Assembly (NCBI GenBank): GCA_024692805.1
Contig: JAILMD010000061.1
Span: 1-27,527, forward strand
DNA: 27,527 bases
DNA from: a bacterium
Lineage (GTDB): Bacteria; Bacillota; Clostridia; Christensenellales; UBA1242
Direction: 5' to 3'
Positions 6,095 through 14,148 of this stretch are shown here, piece after piece. Numbering within the stretch: position 1 is the stretch's first letter; every line of letters begins with the position of its first letter. A program made the translations under genes and the position numbers. The notes under the pieces are model-generated. The model was given only the letters and a program-made list of their open reading frames with translations. It ran no database searches and was not told the DNA's origin.

Positions 6095-9000
6095 ATGGCA
6101 TTAAAATTTAAGAAAATTGAAATGTTTGGCTTTAAATCTTTTGCTGATAAGATTGAAGTTAAGTTTGAACCCGGTGTTACCGGAATTGTTGGCCCTAATG
6201 GTTGCGGTAAGAGTAATGTTAGTGATGCAATTCGTTGGGTTATGGGTGAGCAAAGCGCAAAAGCATTGCGTGGGTCAAACATGCAAGACGTTATTTTTAA
6301 CGGAACTGACACTCGTAAAAGGCAATCTTTCTGTGAGGTTTCACTTTATTTTGATAACACGGAAAGGATTTTTCCACTTGAATATGACGAAGTCGTTTTT
6401 ACGCGTAAACTTTATCGTTCAGGCGAAAGCGAATATATGATTAATAAAACGCCTTGCAGGATGAAAGACGTTGTTGATGCGCTTAGAGATACAGGCCTTG
6501 GGCGTGATTCTTACTGCGTTATTGGGCAGGGTAAAATTGACAGTCTTCTTTCAGTTAAGCCTGAAGATAGACGTACTATTTTTGAAGAAGCAGCAGGAAT
6601 TAGTAAGTTTAAAAGCAGAAAAATTGAGGCCGAAAGAAAACTTGAAAGAGTTGCTGAAAATATAACAAGGCTTAGCGATATAATTAGCGAACTTGAGCGT
6701 CAACTTGGGCCACTTAAAGAGCAAAGTGAAAATGCTAAAAAATTCCTTGAGCTTAAAGATAGGCTTAAAAACCTTGAACTTAACATTTACGTTTATCAAT
6801 TTGATTCAGCAAGCGATAATAAGGCTAAAATCAGCGCAAGAATTGAAGAACTTTCTAGTGAACTTGAAGTTAAACAACACGAACTTCAAGCCGTTTTAGA
6901 TGAATATACTTTTAGCCGTGAGTCAATTCAAAACCTCGATTATTCTTTATCTAAATTAAGAGATGAGCAACTTGATTTAACTGTTAGCCTTGAAAAGAAG
7001 TTTGGTGAAGGAAACTTATTAAAAGAAAGGCTTAATGGGGCAACAAGTCTTAAAGATAGCCTAAATCAAGATATAACGCAAGATGAAGCGTTAACTTTGG
7101 CACTTAATGAAAGAATTAAAGATATTAAAGAGGCTAGAGTTAAAGCCGAAGAAAAGTTAGACGAAATCAATAAAATTATTGAAAAAACAAATAAAACTTA
7201 TCTTGAAATTGTTGACAGAATAACGGCTGGCGAAACAGCTGCTGAAGAAAGCGGAAATGAAATTTATTCTGCTCTTGAAAAGATGGGTGATGTTAAAAAT
7301 GCGATAGGAAGCCTTCAAGGTGAGAAAAACAGTTTATTATCTAGAAGAATTGAAATTGAAAACCGAAAGAAAAACATTGCTTTAGATAAAGAGAACTTAA
7401 ACACAAAAATTAGCGAACTTGATAAAGAAAAGCAAAAGGTTAGCCAAAACCTTAATGTTTTAACAACTAAACAAGGTGAACTTGAATCAAGTTTGGCTAT
7501 GATTAACCAAACAATAAGTGACACGCAAACCGCATATCAAGAGGAGCTTGCTAATTACCATACTCTTTTAAGCCGCGCTAAAATAATGCAAGAAATGGCT
7601 GAAGAAAATGAGGGCTATATTCTAAGCGTTAAAAGGCTTCTAGAGCAATCTAAAACTAATTCTAGCCTTGGCGGAAAAATTATCGGCGTTGTTGCAAAAT
7701 TAATGAACGTTCCTGAGCGTTATGAAACGGCTATTGAAATGGCGCTTGGCGCAAGCGTTCAAAACGTTGTTACTCATAATGAGGAAGACGCTAAATATAT
7801 CGTTAACTACCTAAAAGATAGAAAATTTGGTCGCGCAACCTTCCTTCCTGTTTCAAGCATGAAAGAAAGAAATATTCCAAGCGATATGCTATCAAAACTT
7901 AATAATAGAGGCGTTTTAGGAATTGCTAGCGATTTAATTTCATTTGATAAAAACTTAACGCCAATCTTTAAGAGTTTACTTGGCTCAACGGTTATTGTTG
8001 ATTCAATTGATAACGCTATTGAACTTGCTAAGTCTTCAAGATATTCATTTAAGATTGTAACCCTTGAAGGTGACGTTATTAATCCTCAAGGCTCAATTTC
8101 TGGTGGATCAAAGAAAGAATCAAGTGTTAACTTAATTTCACGTGAAAGAGAGTTAGCTGACACTAAGAAAGCTGCTGAAAACTCAAAAGAAGAAGTAACA
8201 AGGCTTTCAAAGAAACTTGAAGAATTAACTTCAAAGCGAAGCGAACAAAATGATAAACTTAGCGATTGCTTAAATGAAGTTAAGGCCGCTGAAATTAGTT
8301 TAACAAAAGTTTGTGACGATATTATTGCTCTTAAAGATAATCTTGAATCGCTTGATGATGAAGATAAATCACTTAGCGTTTCAATTGAAACAATTTTAGA
8401 TAAGGTTGAAATAATTGATAAAACCTTAGCTGAAGTTGAAAATAAAGAGCAAGAAATTAACGACCAAAGATTTAATGCTAGCGAAACTAAAAAAATGATG
8501 ACATCAAAATATGATGCTCTTAAAAAAGAAAGAGAAAAACTATTTGAAGAATTGTCTGATTTAAGAGTTAAAAAGGCTAACATTGAAAGCGAGATAAATG
8601 CTAATAATGCTGAACTTGATAGGTGTGAAACTGAATTAGCAGTTAGCGAAAACAGAATTAGTGAAAATAAACTTAATCTTCAAAAGAATCAATCGGTTAT
8701 TGCTGAGCTTGAAAATGAACTTTCAAAAATTGTTGACGTTAGTGAGCAATCACAAACTAAAACAAGGCTTGATGAAATTGTTAAAGAACTATCAACTTTA
8801 GATATTCAAAAAGCCGAGTTCCAAGCAAGAATGAATAATGCTGACTCAAAGAAGATGGAACTTAATACTGATATTAGCCGCGCTCAAGACAGAAAAACAA
8901 AAGAGGAAATGAACCTCTCTAAGATTGATACTGATATTGAAGCAATGCAGGAACGAGTTTGGGAAGAATATTCAATGACTTATGCTGATTGCCTCAACTA

Positions 9001-9694
9001 TAAAGACTTAACGTTTGACTTAACTAAAGGTTTAAGTGAAAGCGCCAAGATTAAAAAGGAAATTAGCGCATTAGGATTTGTTAATGTCAGCGCTATTGAA
9101 GATATTAAAACGGTAACGGCTAGATATGATGATTTAACCGCTCAACGTGACGATTTAACCAAAACAAGAGATGATTTAACTGGCTTAATTGGCGAGTTAA
9201 CCAAACAAATGGAAACAAGGTTTACTGAGCAATTTAACTTAATTAACCTTAACTTCCAAAAAACATTTAAAGAATTGTTTGGTGGCGGACGATGTGAACT
9301 TGTTTTACAAGATGACGTTAGTTGCCTTGAAGCAGGAATTGATATTATTGCTGAGCCACCTGGCAAGAAACTTCAAAACATTAACCTTCTTAGCGGTGGT
9401 GAAAAGGCAATAACTGCTATTGCTATATTATTTGCAATTCTTAAGTTAAGGCCAATGCCATTCTGTGTTCTTGACGAAATTGAGGCTGCGCTTGATGACG
9501 CAAACGTTGATAGATTTGCTAACTATCTTAAGAGGTTTAGCGAAGACACCCAATTTATTGTTATAACTCACAGAAAGCCAACAATGGAACTTGCCGACAG
9601 TCTTTATGGCGTAACAATGGAAGAAAAGGGCGTTAGTAAGATTGTTAGCGTTAAGCTTAGCGATGCAGTTAAAAACTCAACGGAGGGCGCATAA
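6095..9694 (+). CDS. smc: Chromosome partition protein SMC
   Basis: Condensin ATPase that compacts and segregates the chromosome together with ScpA/ScpB. At 1199 residues it is normal length. Walker A GPNGCGKSN begins at 33. Two long coiled coils flank a hinge at about 525-670, which includes GGKIIGVVAKLM and GSISGGSKK. The ABC signature NLLSGGEKA lies near 1098 and Walker B FCVLDEIEAALDD near 1125, followed by the H-loop region IVITHRK. AAAGGA at 6081-6086 precedes ATG 6095. The smc-ftsY junction is a TAATG one-base overlap. Confidence 0.97.
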   Translation: MALKFKKIEMFGFKSFADKIEVKFEPGVTGIVGPNGCGKSNVSDAIRWVMGEQSAKALRGSNMQDVIFNGTDTRKRQSFCEVSLYFDNTERIFPLEYDEVVFTRKLYRSGESEYMINKTPCRMKDVVDALRDTGLGRDSYCVIGQGKIDSLLSVKPEDRRTIFEEAAGISKFKSRKIEAERKLERVAENITRLSDIISELERQLGPLKEQSENAKKFLELKDRLKNLELNIYVYQFDSASDNKAKISARIEELSSELEVKQHELQAVLDEYTFSRESIQNLDYSLSKLRDEQLDLTVSLEKKFGEGNLLKERLNGATSLKDSLNQDITQDEALTLALNERIKDIKEARVKAEEKLDEINKIIEKTNKTYLEIVDRITAGETAAEESGNEIYSALEKMGDVKNAIGSLQGEKNSLLSRRIEIENRKKNIALDKENLNTKISELDKEKQKVSQNLNVLTTKQGELESSLAMINQTISDTQTAYQEELANYHTLLSRAKIMQEMAEENEGYILSVKRLLEQSKTNSSLGGKIIGVVAKLMNVPERYETAIEMALGASVQNVVTHNEEDAKYIVNYLKDRKFGRATFLPVSSMKERNIPSDMLSKLNNRGVLGIASDLISFDKNLTPIFKSLLGSTVIVDSIDNAIELAKSSRYSFKIVTLEGDVINPQGSISGGSKKESSVNLISRERELADTKKAAENSKEEVTRLSKKLEELTSKRSEQNDKLSDCLNEVKAAEISLTKVCDDIIALKDNLESLDDEDKSLSVSIETILDKVEIIDKTLAEVENKEQEINDQRFNASETKKMMTSKYDALKKEREKLFEELSDLRVKKANIESEINANNAELDRCETELAVSENRISENKLNLQKNQSVIAELENELSKIVDVSEQSQTKTRLDEIVKELSTLDIQKAEFQARMNNADSKKMELNTDISRAQDRKTKEEMNLSKIDTDIEAMQERVWEEYSMTYADCLNYKDLTFDLTKGLSESAKIKKEISALGFVNVSAIEDIKTVTARYDDLTAQRDDLTKTRDDLTGLIGELTKQMETRFTEQFNLINLNFQKTFKELFGGGRCELVLQDDVSCLEAGIDIIAEPPGKKLQNINLLSGGEKAITAIAILFAILKLRPMPFCVLDEIEAALDDANVDRFANYLKRFSEDTQFIVITHRKPTMELADSLYGVTMEEKGVSKIVSVKLSDAVKNSTEGA

Positions 9695-10590
9695 TGGGCT
9701 TTTTTGCGCGATTATTTAGCGGTAATAGTAAAACAAAAATGAGTTTTGCTGAAAAACTTAAATATATTTTTACCGGAAGTGAAATAACTGAAGATTTTTA
9801 TGACGAACTTGAATTTGCCTTAATCAGCAGTGATATTGGTTCTAAAACAACAACTCTTATTTTAGATGAACTCCGTGACCAAATTAAAGATAAAAAGATA
9901 AAACAAACTGATAAAGCTAAAGAGCTTTTAAAAGATATTATGAAAGATATTTTAAAGAAAGCAGAAGGTGATGACCTTGACTTTCCTTTGGTTTTAATGG
10001 TTGTTGGGGTTAACGGCGTTGGAAAAACTACTGCTATAGGAAAACTTGCTAACTATTTTAGGACTAAGGGCAAAAACGTTATTATCGCCGCTGGCGACAC
10101 TTTTAGAGCTGCCGCTAGCGATCAACTTGAAGTTTGGGCCGAAAGAGCAAAAGTAAGAATTGTTAAAAGCAGTGAGGGGTCTGACCCTGGTGCAGTTGTT
10201 TTTGACGCAATATCAAGCGCAAAAGCGAAAAATGCTGATTGCTTAATTATTGATACTGCTGGAAGGCTTCATAATAAAACAAACCTAATGGAAGAATTAA
10301 AGAAAATTTCTAGGATTGTTGAACGTGAAATGCCTAACGCAGAATTTCATAAAGCCATTGTTGTTGACGCAACAACGGGCCAAAACGCAATAAGCCAAGT
10401 TGAACAGTTTAATGAAGCAGTTGGATTAACTGACTTAGTTATAACTAAACTTGATGGAACTGCTAAAGGCGGCTTTTTACTTAGTTTAGCTAATGAGTTC
10501 AATATTCCGGTTAGGTTTGTTGGCGTTGGCGAAACAATTGACGATTTATTGCCATTTAATGCTGATGAATTCGTTGATTCAATAATTTAA
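9694..10590 (+). CDS. ftsY: Signal recognition particle receptor FtsY
   Basis: SRP GTPase that docks the Ffh-ribosome complex at the membrane. The 298-residue form has a short N-terminus (MGFFARLFSGNSKTKM) that may serve as a membrane-contact helix, and it lacks the long acidic A domain of E. coli FtsY. The NG domain shows G1 GVNGVGKTT at about 105-113, DTFRAAASDQLE, G3 DTAGRLHN near 187 and TKLDGTAKGG near 251. It overlaps the smc stop by one base with GGAGG just upstream, so it is probably coupled to smc. No terminator follows; a new promoter for ylxM starts 14 nt after the stop. Confidence 0.96.
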   Translation: MGFFARLFSGNSKTKMSFAEKLKYIFTGSEITEDFYDELEFALISSDIGSKTTTLILDELRDQIKDKKIKQTDKAKELLKDIMKDILKKAEGDDLDFPLVLMVVGVNGVGKTTAIGKLANYFRTKGKNVIIAAGDTFRAAASDQLEVWAERAKVRIVKSSEGSDPGAVVFDAISSAKAKNADCLIIDTAGRLHNKTNLMEELKKISRIVEREMPNAEFHKAIVVDATTGQNAISQVEQFNEAVGLTDLVITKLDGTAKGGFLLSLANEFNIPVRFVGVGETIDDLLPFNADEFVDSII

Positions 10591-10603
10591 TTATAAAAAC
10601 CAC

Positions 10604-10632
10604 TTGACAACTTAAATTTTAGGTTGTATAAT
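10604..10632 (+). promoter_or_regulatory. Consensus sigma-A promoter for ylxM-ffh
   Basis: Perfect TTGACA (10604-10609), a 17-nt spacer and perfect TATAAT (10627-10632). Transcription should start near 10639. Confidence 0.88.
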
Positions 10633-10637
10633 ACGTG

Positions 10638-10659
10638 TGTAAAGTAATTATGCTTTACA
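10638..10659 (+). promoter_or_regulatory. 5'-end hairpin in the ylxM-ffh leader
   Basis: TGTAAAG (10638-10644) pairs with CTTTACA (10653-10659) around an 8-nt loop, at the predicted 5' end of the transcript and just before the AAAGG ribosome-binding site. A 5'-terminal hairpin could protect the message from 5'-end decay; that role is inference. Confidence 0.45.
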
Positions 10660-10670
10660 AAGGTTAAGTT

Positions 10671-10985
10671 ATGAAAAATCTTGATCGTTTTAGTTATATA
10701 GCGTTATTTGATGCTTATAAAGCGCTTTTAACTGAGAAACAACAACAAATTTTAACCTTTTATTATTTTAATGATTTTGGGTTAACTGAAATTGGTGAGA
10801 ATTTAGGTGTTTCAAGGCAAGCCGTATTAGACGCAATTAAAAAGGCTGAAGCTGTTTTAGTTGAAAGTGAGAAGAGTTTGAAACTAGTTGAAAAATCTAA
10901 AAAGGTTAATTTGCTTTTAGATTCAATCTTAGCTAGTGATCAAAAAACTAAAGAAATAATTAAAGAGATTAAAGATTTGATTTAG
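10671..10985 (+). CDS. ylxM: YlxM/p13-like helix-turn-helix protein
   Basis: A 104-residue, highly charged helical protein resembling sigma factor region 4: TEKQQQILTFYYFNDFGLTE followed by EIGENLGVSRQAVLDAIKKAE, a helix-turn-helix at about residues 20-60. This is the UPF0122/YlxM family, which nearly always precedes ffh and has been linked to SRP function; its molecular activity is not established. AAAGG at 10658-10662 precedes ATG 10671, and ffh starts 8 nt after the stop, so the two form a transcriptional pair. Confidence 0.9.
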   Translation: MKNLDRFSYIALFDAYKALLTEKQQQILTFYYFNDFGLTEIGENLGVSRQAVLDAIKKAEAVLVESEKSLKLVEKSKKVNLLLDSILASDQKTKEIIKEIKDLI

Positions 10986-10993
10986 AGGAGTTT

Positions 10994-12322
10994 ATGGGGC
11001 TTTTATCAAACTTAGGTGAAAAACTTAATCATATTTTTTCAAAACTCACTAAAAAAGGGAAACTTACTGAGCTTGAAATTAAAGAAGCAATGCGTGAAGT
11101 AAGGGTTGCCTTGCTTGAAGCAGATGTCAATTTTTTGGTTGCCAAAGATTTTATTGTTAAGGTTACTGAAAAGGCTGTTGGTGAAGAAATCTTAAAAAGC
11201 CTAACTCCTGGCCAACAAGTTATTAAAATCGTTAGAGATGAGCTTGTTGAATTAATGGGTGGGGGTGCAAGTAAACTTGAAGTTAGTTCTAACCCTCCAA
11301 CAGTAATATTGATGTGTGGCCTTCAGGGCGCTGGTAAAACAACAATGTGCGGAAAACTTGCTTCGCTTCTTAAAAGCCAAGGCAAAAAACCACTTTTAGT
11401 TGCTTGTGATATTTATAGGCCAGCAGCCATTGATCAGCTCAAAATTGTCGGTAAAACGGCTAATGTTGAAGTTTATAGTGAATCAATTAAAAACGCCGTT
11501 AAAATTGCCGAAAATGGCATTGCTCACGCTAAAAAGTTGGGTCTTGATACTGTTATTATTGATACTGCCGGAAGATTGCATATTGATGAAACATTAATGG
11601 GCGAGTTAATTGAAATAAAAAAGGCAACGCATCCTACTGAAATTTTGCTTACTATTGACGCAATGCTTGGTCAAGATGCCGTTAACGTTGGTAAAGAGTT
11701 TAATGAAAAACTTGATATAACCGGCGTGATTTTAACAAAACTTGATGGTGATACGCGTGGTGGTGCTGCGCTTAGTGTTAAAGCGGTAACCGGCAAGCCA
11801 ATTAAGTTCTGTGGAATTGGCGAAAAAATTGGCGACATTGAGCCATTTTATCCTGACAGGATGGCTTCAAGAATTTTAGGAATGGGCGACGTTTTAACGC
11901 TCATTGAAAAAGCCCAAGCAAATTTTGATGCTGAGCAAGTCAAGAAAATGGAAGAAAGTTTTAGAAAAAATGCTTTTACATTTGATGACTTTTTAATTCA
12001 GTTTGAACAAATCAATAAAATGGGCAACATTAAAGACTTAATTGCTATGATTCCTGGCGCAGCCGGAAAGATTAACGCTAATGATATTGATGAATCAAGG
12101 TTGGTTAAGTTTAAGGCAATAATTCAATCGATGACGCCAAGAGAAAGAGCAAACCCAGATTTAATCAAGGCGAGCCAGAAAAAGAGAATTGCTGCGGGAA
12201 GTGGAACAACTATTCAAGATGTTAACCAACTTATGAAGCAATTTGAGCAAACTAAAACTATGATGAAAAATATGAATAGTGGTAAGTCGCCAATGAGCTT
12301 GTTTGGTAAAAGGAAATTCTAA
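10994..12322 (+). CDS. ffh: Signal recognition particle protein Ffh
   Basis: GTPase subunit of the SRP that binds 4.5S/6S RNA and hydrophobic signal sequences on nascent chains. The 442 residues comprise the N domain (about 1-90), the G domain with GLQGAGKTTMCGKLA from about 108, DTAGRLHID and TKLDGDTRGGAAL, and a methionine-rich M domain from about 300 (FDDFLIQFEQINKMGNIKDL; later KKRIAAGSGTTIQDVNQLMK). The C-terminus carries the Met-rich stretch TKTMMKNMNSGKSPM. AGGAG precedes the ATG. The receptor ftsY lies upstream. A Panacea-domain gene follows 15 nt later where rpsP would be expected. Confidence 0.97.
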   Translation: MGLLSNLGEKLNHIFSKLTKKGKLTELEIKEAMREVRVALLEADVNFLVAKDFIVKVTEKAVGEEILKSLTPGQQVIKIVRDELVELMGGGASKLEVSSNPPTVILMCGLQGAGKTTMCGKLASLLKSQGKKPLLVACDIYRPAAIDQLKIVGKTANVEVYSESIKNAVKIAENGIAHAKKLGLDTVIIDTAGRLHIDETLMGELIEIKKATHPTEILLTIDAMLGQDAVNVGKEFNEKLDITGVILTKLDGDTRGGAALSVKAVTGKPIKFCGIGEKIGDIEPFYPDRMASRILGMGDVLTLIEKAQANFDAEQVKKMEESFRKNAFTFDDFLIQFEQINKMGNIKDLIAMIPGAAGKINANDIDESRLVKFKAIIQSMTPRERANPDLIKASQKKRIAAGSGTTIQDVNQLMKQFEQTKTMMKNMNSGKSPMSLFGKRKF

Positions 12323-12337
12323 GGGGTTAAATAATCA

Positions 12338-12907
12338 ATGAATCAAGATTATGAAAATTTTAAATTAAGTGACTATAACAAAAATCATAAAAAATGCCTT
12401 AGCATAGCTAACTACATTATTAAAGCAACAAATGACTATAATGATTTGCAAACCTCTTTTGAAAATTTTGTTTTTATGACAACTAAAAGATTGCAAAAAA
12501 TAATGTTTTTTAGCGACGTTGTTTATATGTTAGAGCATAATGGTGAGTCTATGTTTGATGAATCTTATTATGCTTGGCCAGGCGGTCCTGCTATAATTAC
12601 TATTTATAATGAATTTTTAGAAGGCCCTGATTTAAATATGAGAATACAACCTCATAATTATGAAGGTTTGCCTGAGCTAACGGATGAAATTACTAGCGTA
12701 ATTGACACTGTTTTAGAGACAACAAATAAAGTTGGAACTGCAACACTTGTTGCAGAAAGTCAAAAATTAAAACCTTGGCAAGTTGCTTATAAAAAAGCAG
12801 AAATAAAGAATTCTCTTATTGAGCCAATAAGCAAAGAAAGCATTTATAATTTTTATAAAGAAAAATATGTTCCTTATGTTCAAAGTGAAGAAGAAAAAGC
12901 AAATTAA
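12338..12907 (+). CDS. Panacea/SocA-like (DUF4065) domain protein
   Basis: A 189-residue soluble protein. Residues about 48-175 match the Panacea (SocA-like, DUF4065) pattern: TTKRLQKIMFFSDVVYMLEH, then FDESYYAWPGGPAIITIYNE at 73-92, a mid-domain acidic helix (DEITSVIDTVLE), a KPWQVAYKKAE block with PW at 146-147, and a final SKESIYNFYKEKY helix. Panacea proteins are antitoxins in many toxin-antitoxin pairs, and SocA of Caulobacter is a ClpXP adaptor for its toxin SocB. No toxin-like gene is adjacent: the neighbours are ffh and rpsP. AGGGG upstream of ATG 12338 and the 15-nt gap suggest expression with ffh. Domain assignment is from recognised motifs; an antitoxin role here is inference. Confidence 0.75.
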   Translation: MNQDYENFKLSDYNKNHKKCLSIANYIIKATNDYNDLQTSFENFVFMTTKRLQKIMFFSDVVYMLEHNGESMFDESYYAWPGGPAIITIYNEFLEGPDLNMRIQPHNYEGLPELTDEITSVIDTVLETTNKVGTATLVAESQKLKPWQVAYKKAEIKNSLIEPISKESIYNFYKEKYVPYVQSEEEKAN

Positions 12908-12965
12908 TTTGGCATAACACGGCTTTGTCCGTTTATGATATAAAATAACAAAAAGGAGAAAAAAT

Positions 12966-13379
12966 ATGGCAGTTAAAATTAGATTAACAAGAATGGGTGA
13001 TAAGAAAACTCCATTCTATAGAGTTGTTGTTGCAGATTCTAGAAAGGCAAGAGATGGCAAATATATTGACCTTCTCGGAACTTTTAATCCGCTAACAAAA
13101 CCTGAAGAAATCAAGATTGATGCAAATAAAGCCGCTTCTTGGTTAACTAAAGGTGCTGAGCCAACTGAAACAGCTAAAGTTGTTTTAAAGAAAGCTAACG
13201 TTGTTTTCCCTGAAAAGAAAGCAAAAGTTAAGAAAGAAGCTAAAGCAACAAAAGCCGTTAAAGTTGAAGAAAAAGTTGAAGAAAAGCCAGCAGCAAAGAA
13301 AACTGCAGCTAAAAAACCAGCCGCTAAAAAAACAGCAACAAAAACAACCGCAAAGAAAACAACTAAGAAAGAAGCATAG
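12966..13379 (+). CDS. rpsP: 30S ribosomal protein S16 with long Lys/Ala-rich tail
   Basis: Assembly protein of the small subunit. Residues 1-82 are a standard S16 (MAVKIRLTRMGDKKTPFYRV, RDGKYIDLLGTFNPL). Residues 84-137 form an added basic low-complexity tail: an E/K/V-rich part, then AAKK-type repeats resembling histone H1 tails. S16 is usually about 80-100 residues, so this 137-residue form is clearly extended. AAGGAG at 12953-12958 precedes the ATG. It is followed by khpA as in most Firmicutes. Confidence 0.95.
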   Translation: MAVKIRLTRMGDKKTPFYRVVVADSRKARDGKYIDLLGTFNPLTKPEEIKIDANKAASWLTKGAEPTETAKVVLKKANVVFPEKKAKVKKEAKATKAVKVEEKVEEKPAAKKTAAKKPAAKKTATKTTAKKTTKKEA

Positions 13380-13391
13380 TTGGAGGGCGAA

Positions 13392-13622
13392 ATGAAAGAA
13401 TTACTTGAATTTGTTGTAACAAGCCTTGTTGATGACGCTTCAGGCGTTAGTGTTAATGTTAAAGAAGGCGAGAAGTTTATTGATTGCTTCATTAAAGTTA
13501 ATGAAAACGATATTGGAAAAGTTATCGGAAGAAACGGCAAGATTGCTAATGCTATTAGAACGCTTGCTCGTGCTTGCGCTAAAAAAACCAATAAAAAAGT
13601 TAACGTTAAAATTGAAAAATAG
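13392..13622 (+). CDS. khpA: KhpA, KH-domain RNA-binding protein
   Basis: Small single-KH protein (76 residues) that works with KhpB in RNA binding linked to cell elongation and division in Gram-positive bacteria. The type II KH core shows the GxxG loop as IGRNGK followed by IANAIRTLARACAKK. A TTG at 13380 would add four residues, but GGAGG at 13382-13386 lies inside that extension and is correctly spaced for ATG 13392, so I start there. It sits in the usual place between rpsP and rimM; YlqD, present in Bacillus, is absent. Confidence 0.92.
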   Translation: MKELLEFVVTSLVDDASGVSVNVKEGEKFIDCFIKVNENDIGKVIGRNGKIANAIRTLARACAKKTNKKVNVKIEK

Positions 13623-13627
13623 GGCAT

Positions 13628-13656
13628 AAGGGGCGGTTTGGCCCCTTTTGTTTGTT
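13628..13656 (+). terminator. Terminator-like hairpin between khpA and rimM
   Basis: AAGGGGC (13628-13634), loop GGTTTG and GCCCCTT (13641-13647), followed by an interrupted T-rich tail TTTGTTTGTT. It can act as an intrinsic terminator or attenuator inside the operon. The only purine-rich ribosome-binding-like segment before rimM, AAGGGG, is inside the stem. Confidence 0.65.
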
Positions 13657-13659
13657 GTT

Positions 13660-14148
13660 ATGGATAAATTTATTGAAGTAGGAATTGTTACTAAGCCTCA
13701 CGGCGTTAAAGGTCTTTTAAAAATTAAAGGCCTTACTTTTGGTAACTATAATTTTGAAATTGGGAAAACTTTAAAAATTGATGATGTTTGTTATGAGGTT
13801 TTATCAGTTAGTGGAACTAAAGATGAGCCAATTTTAGAGCTTAATGGTTTAACTTTTGATGTTGCTCAAAACTTAAAGAATAAATCTGTTTTTGCGCCAC
13901 GAAGTGACACAACGCTTAAATCAGGCTATTTTTGGGTTGATTTAATTGGTAAAAATGCAGTCTCAGATGGTAAAATTTTAGGCAAAATTGACGACATACA
14001 AAACTTTGGAAGCGCTGACGTTATCTATGTTTGCGGCCAGAAGAATTTTACTGCTCCTAGCGTTAGTGGCCTAATTAAAGAGGTTAATGAAACTAGCGTT
14101 GTTTTTGATAAACAAAAATTGAGCGAGGTGATTTGTTATGAAGATTAG
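13660..14148 (+). CDS. rimM: Ribosome maturation factor RimM
   Basis: Binds S19 and helps mature the 30S head. The 162-residue form starts MDKFIEVGIVTKPHGVKGLL, the classical RimM opening. The C-terminal PRC-barrel occupies about 90-160 (SGYFWVDLIGK, DGKILGKIDDIQNFGSADVI). An in-frame TTG at 13648 would add only MFVV and has no better ribosome-binding site, so ATG 13660 is taken. No Shine-Dalgarno sequence is visible before it; a hairpin ends 12 nt upstream. It overlaps trmD by 11 nt, the standard pair. Confidence 0.93.
   Translation: MDKFIEVGIVTKPHGVKGLLKIKGLTFGNYNFEIGKTLKIDDVCYEVLSVSGTKDEPILELNGLTFDVAQNLKNKSVFAPRSDTTLKSGYFWVDLIGKNAVSDGKILGKIDDIQNFGSADVIYVCGQKNFTAPSVSGLIKEVNETSVVFDKQKLSEVICYED

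Noticed and set aside
8086..8583. 165-residue minus-strand frame inside smc
   Set aside because: Ser/Leu-rich complement of the coiled-coil coding sequence; smc is intact here.
12909..12939. Possible rpsP promoter (TTGGCA, 19-nt spacer, TATGAT)
   Set aside because: The spacer is too long and the -10 weak. The region also has a short ACGG/CCGT stem, but nothing strong enough to list.
13016..13627. 203-residue minus-strand frame over rpsP-khpA
   Set aside because: It is the reverse of the Lys/Ala-rich coding sequence, hydrophobic by complementarity, and covers two certain genes.
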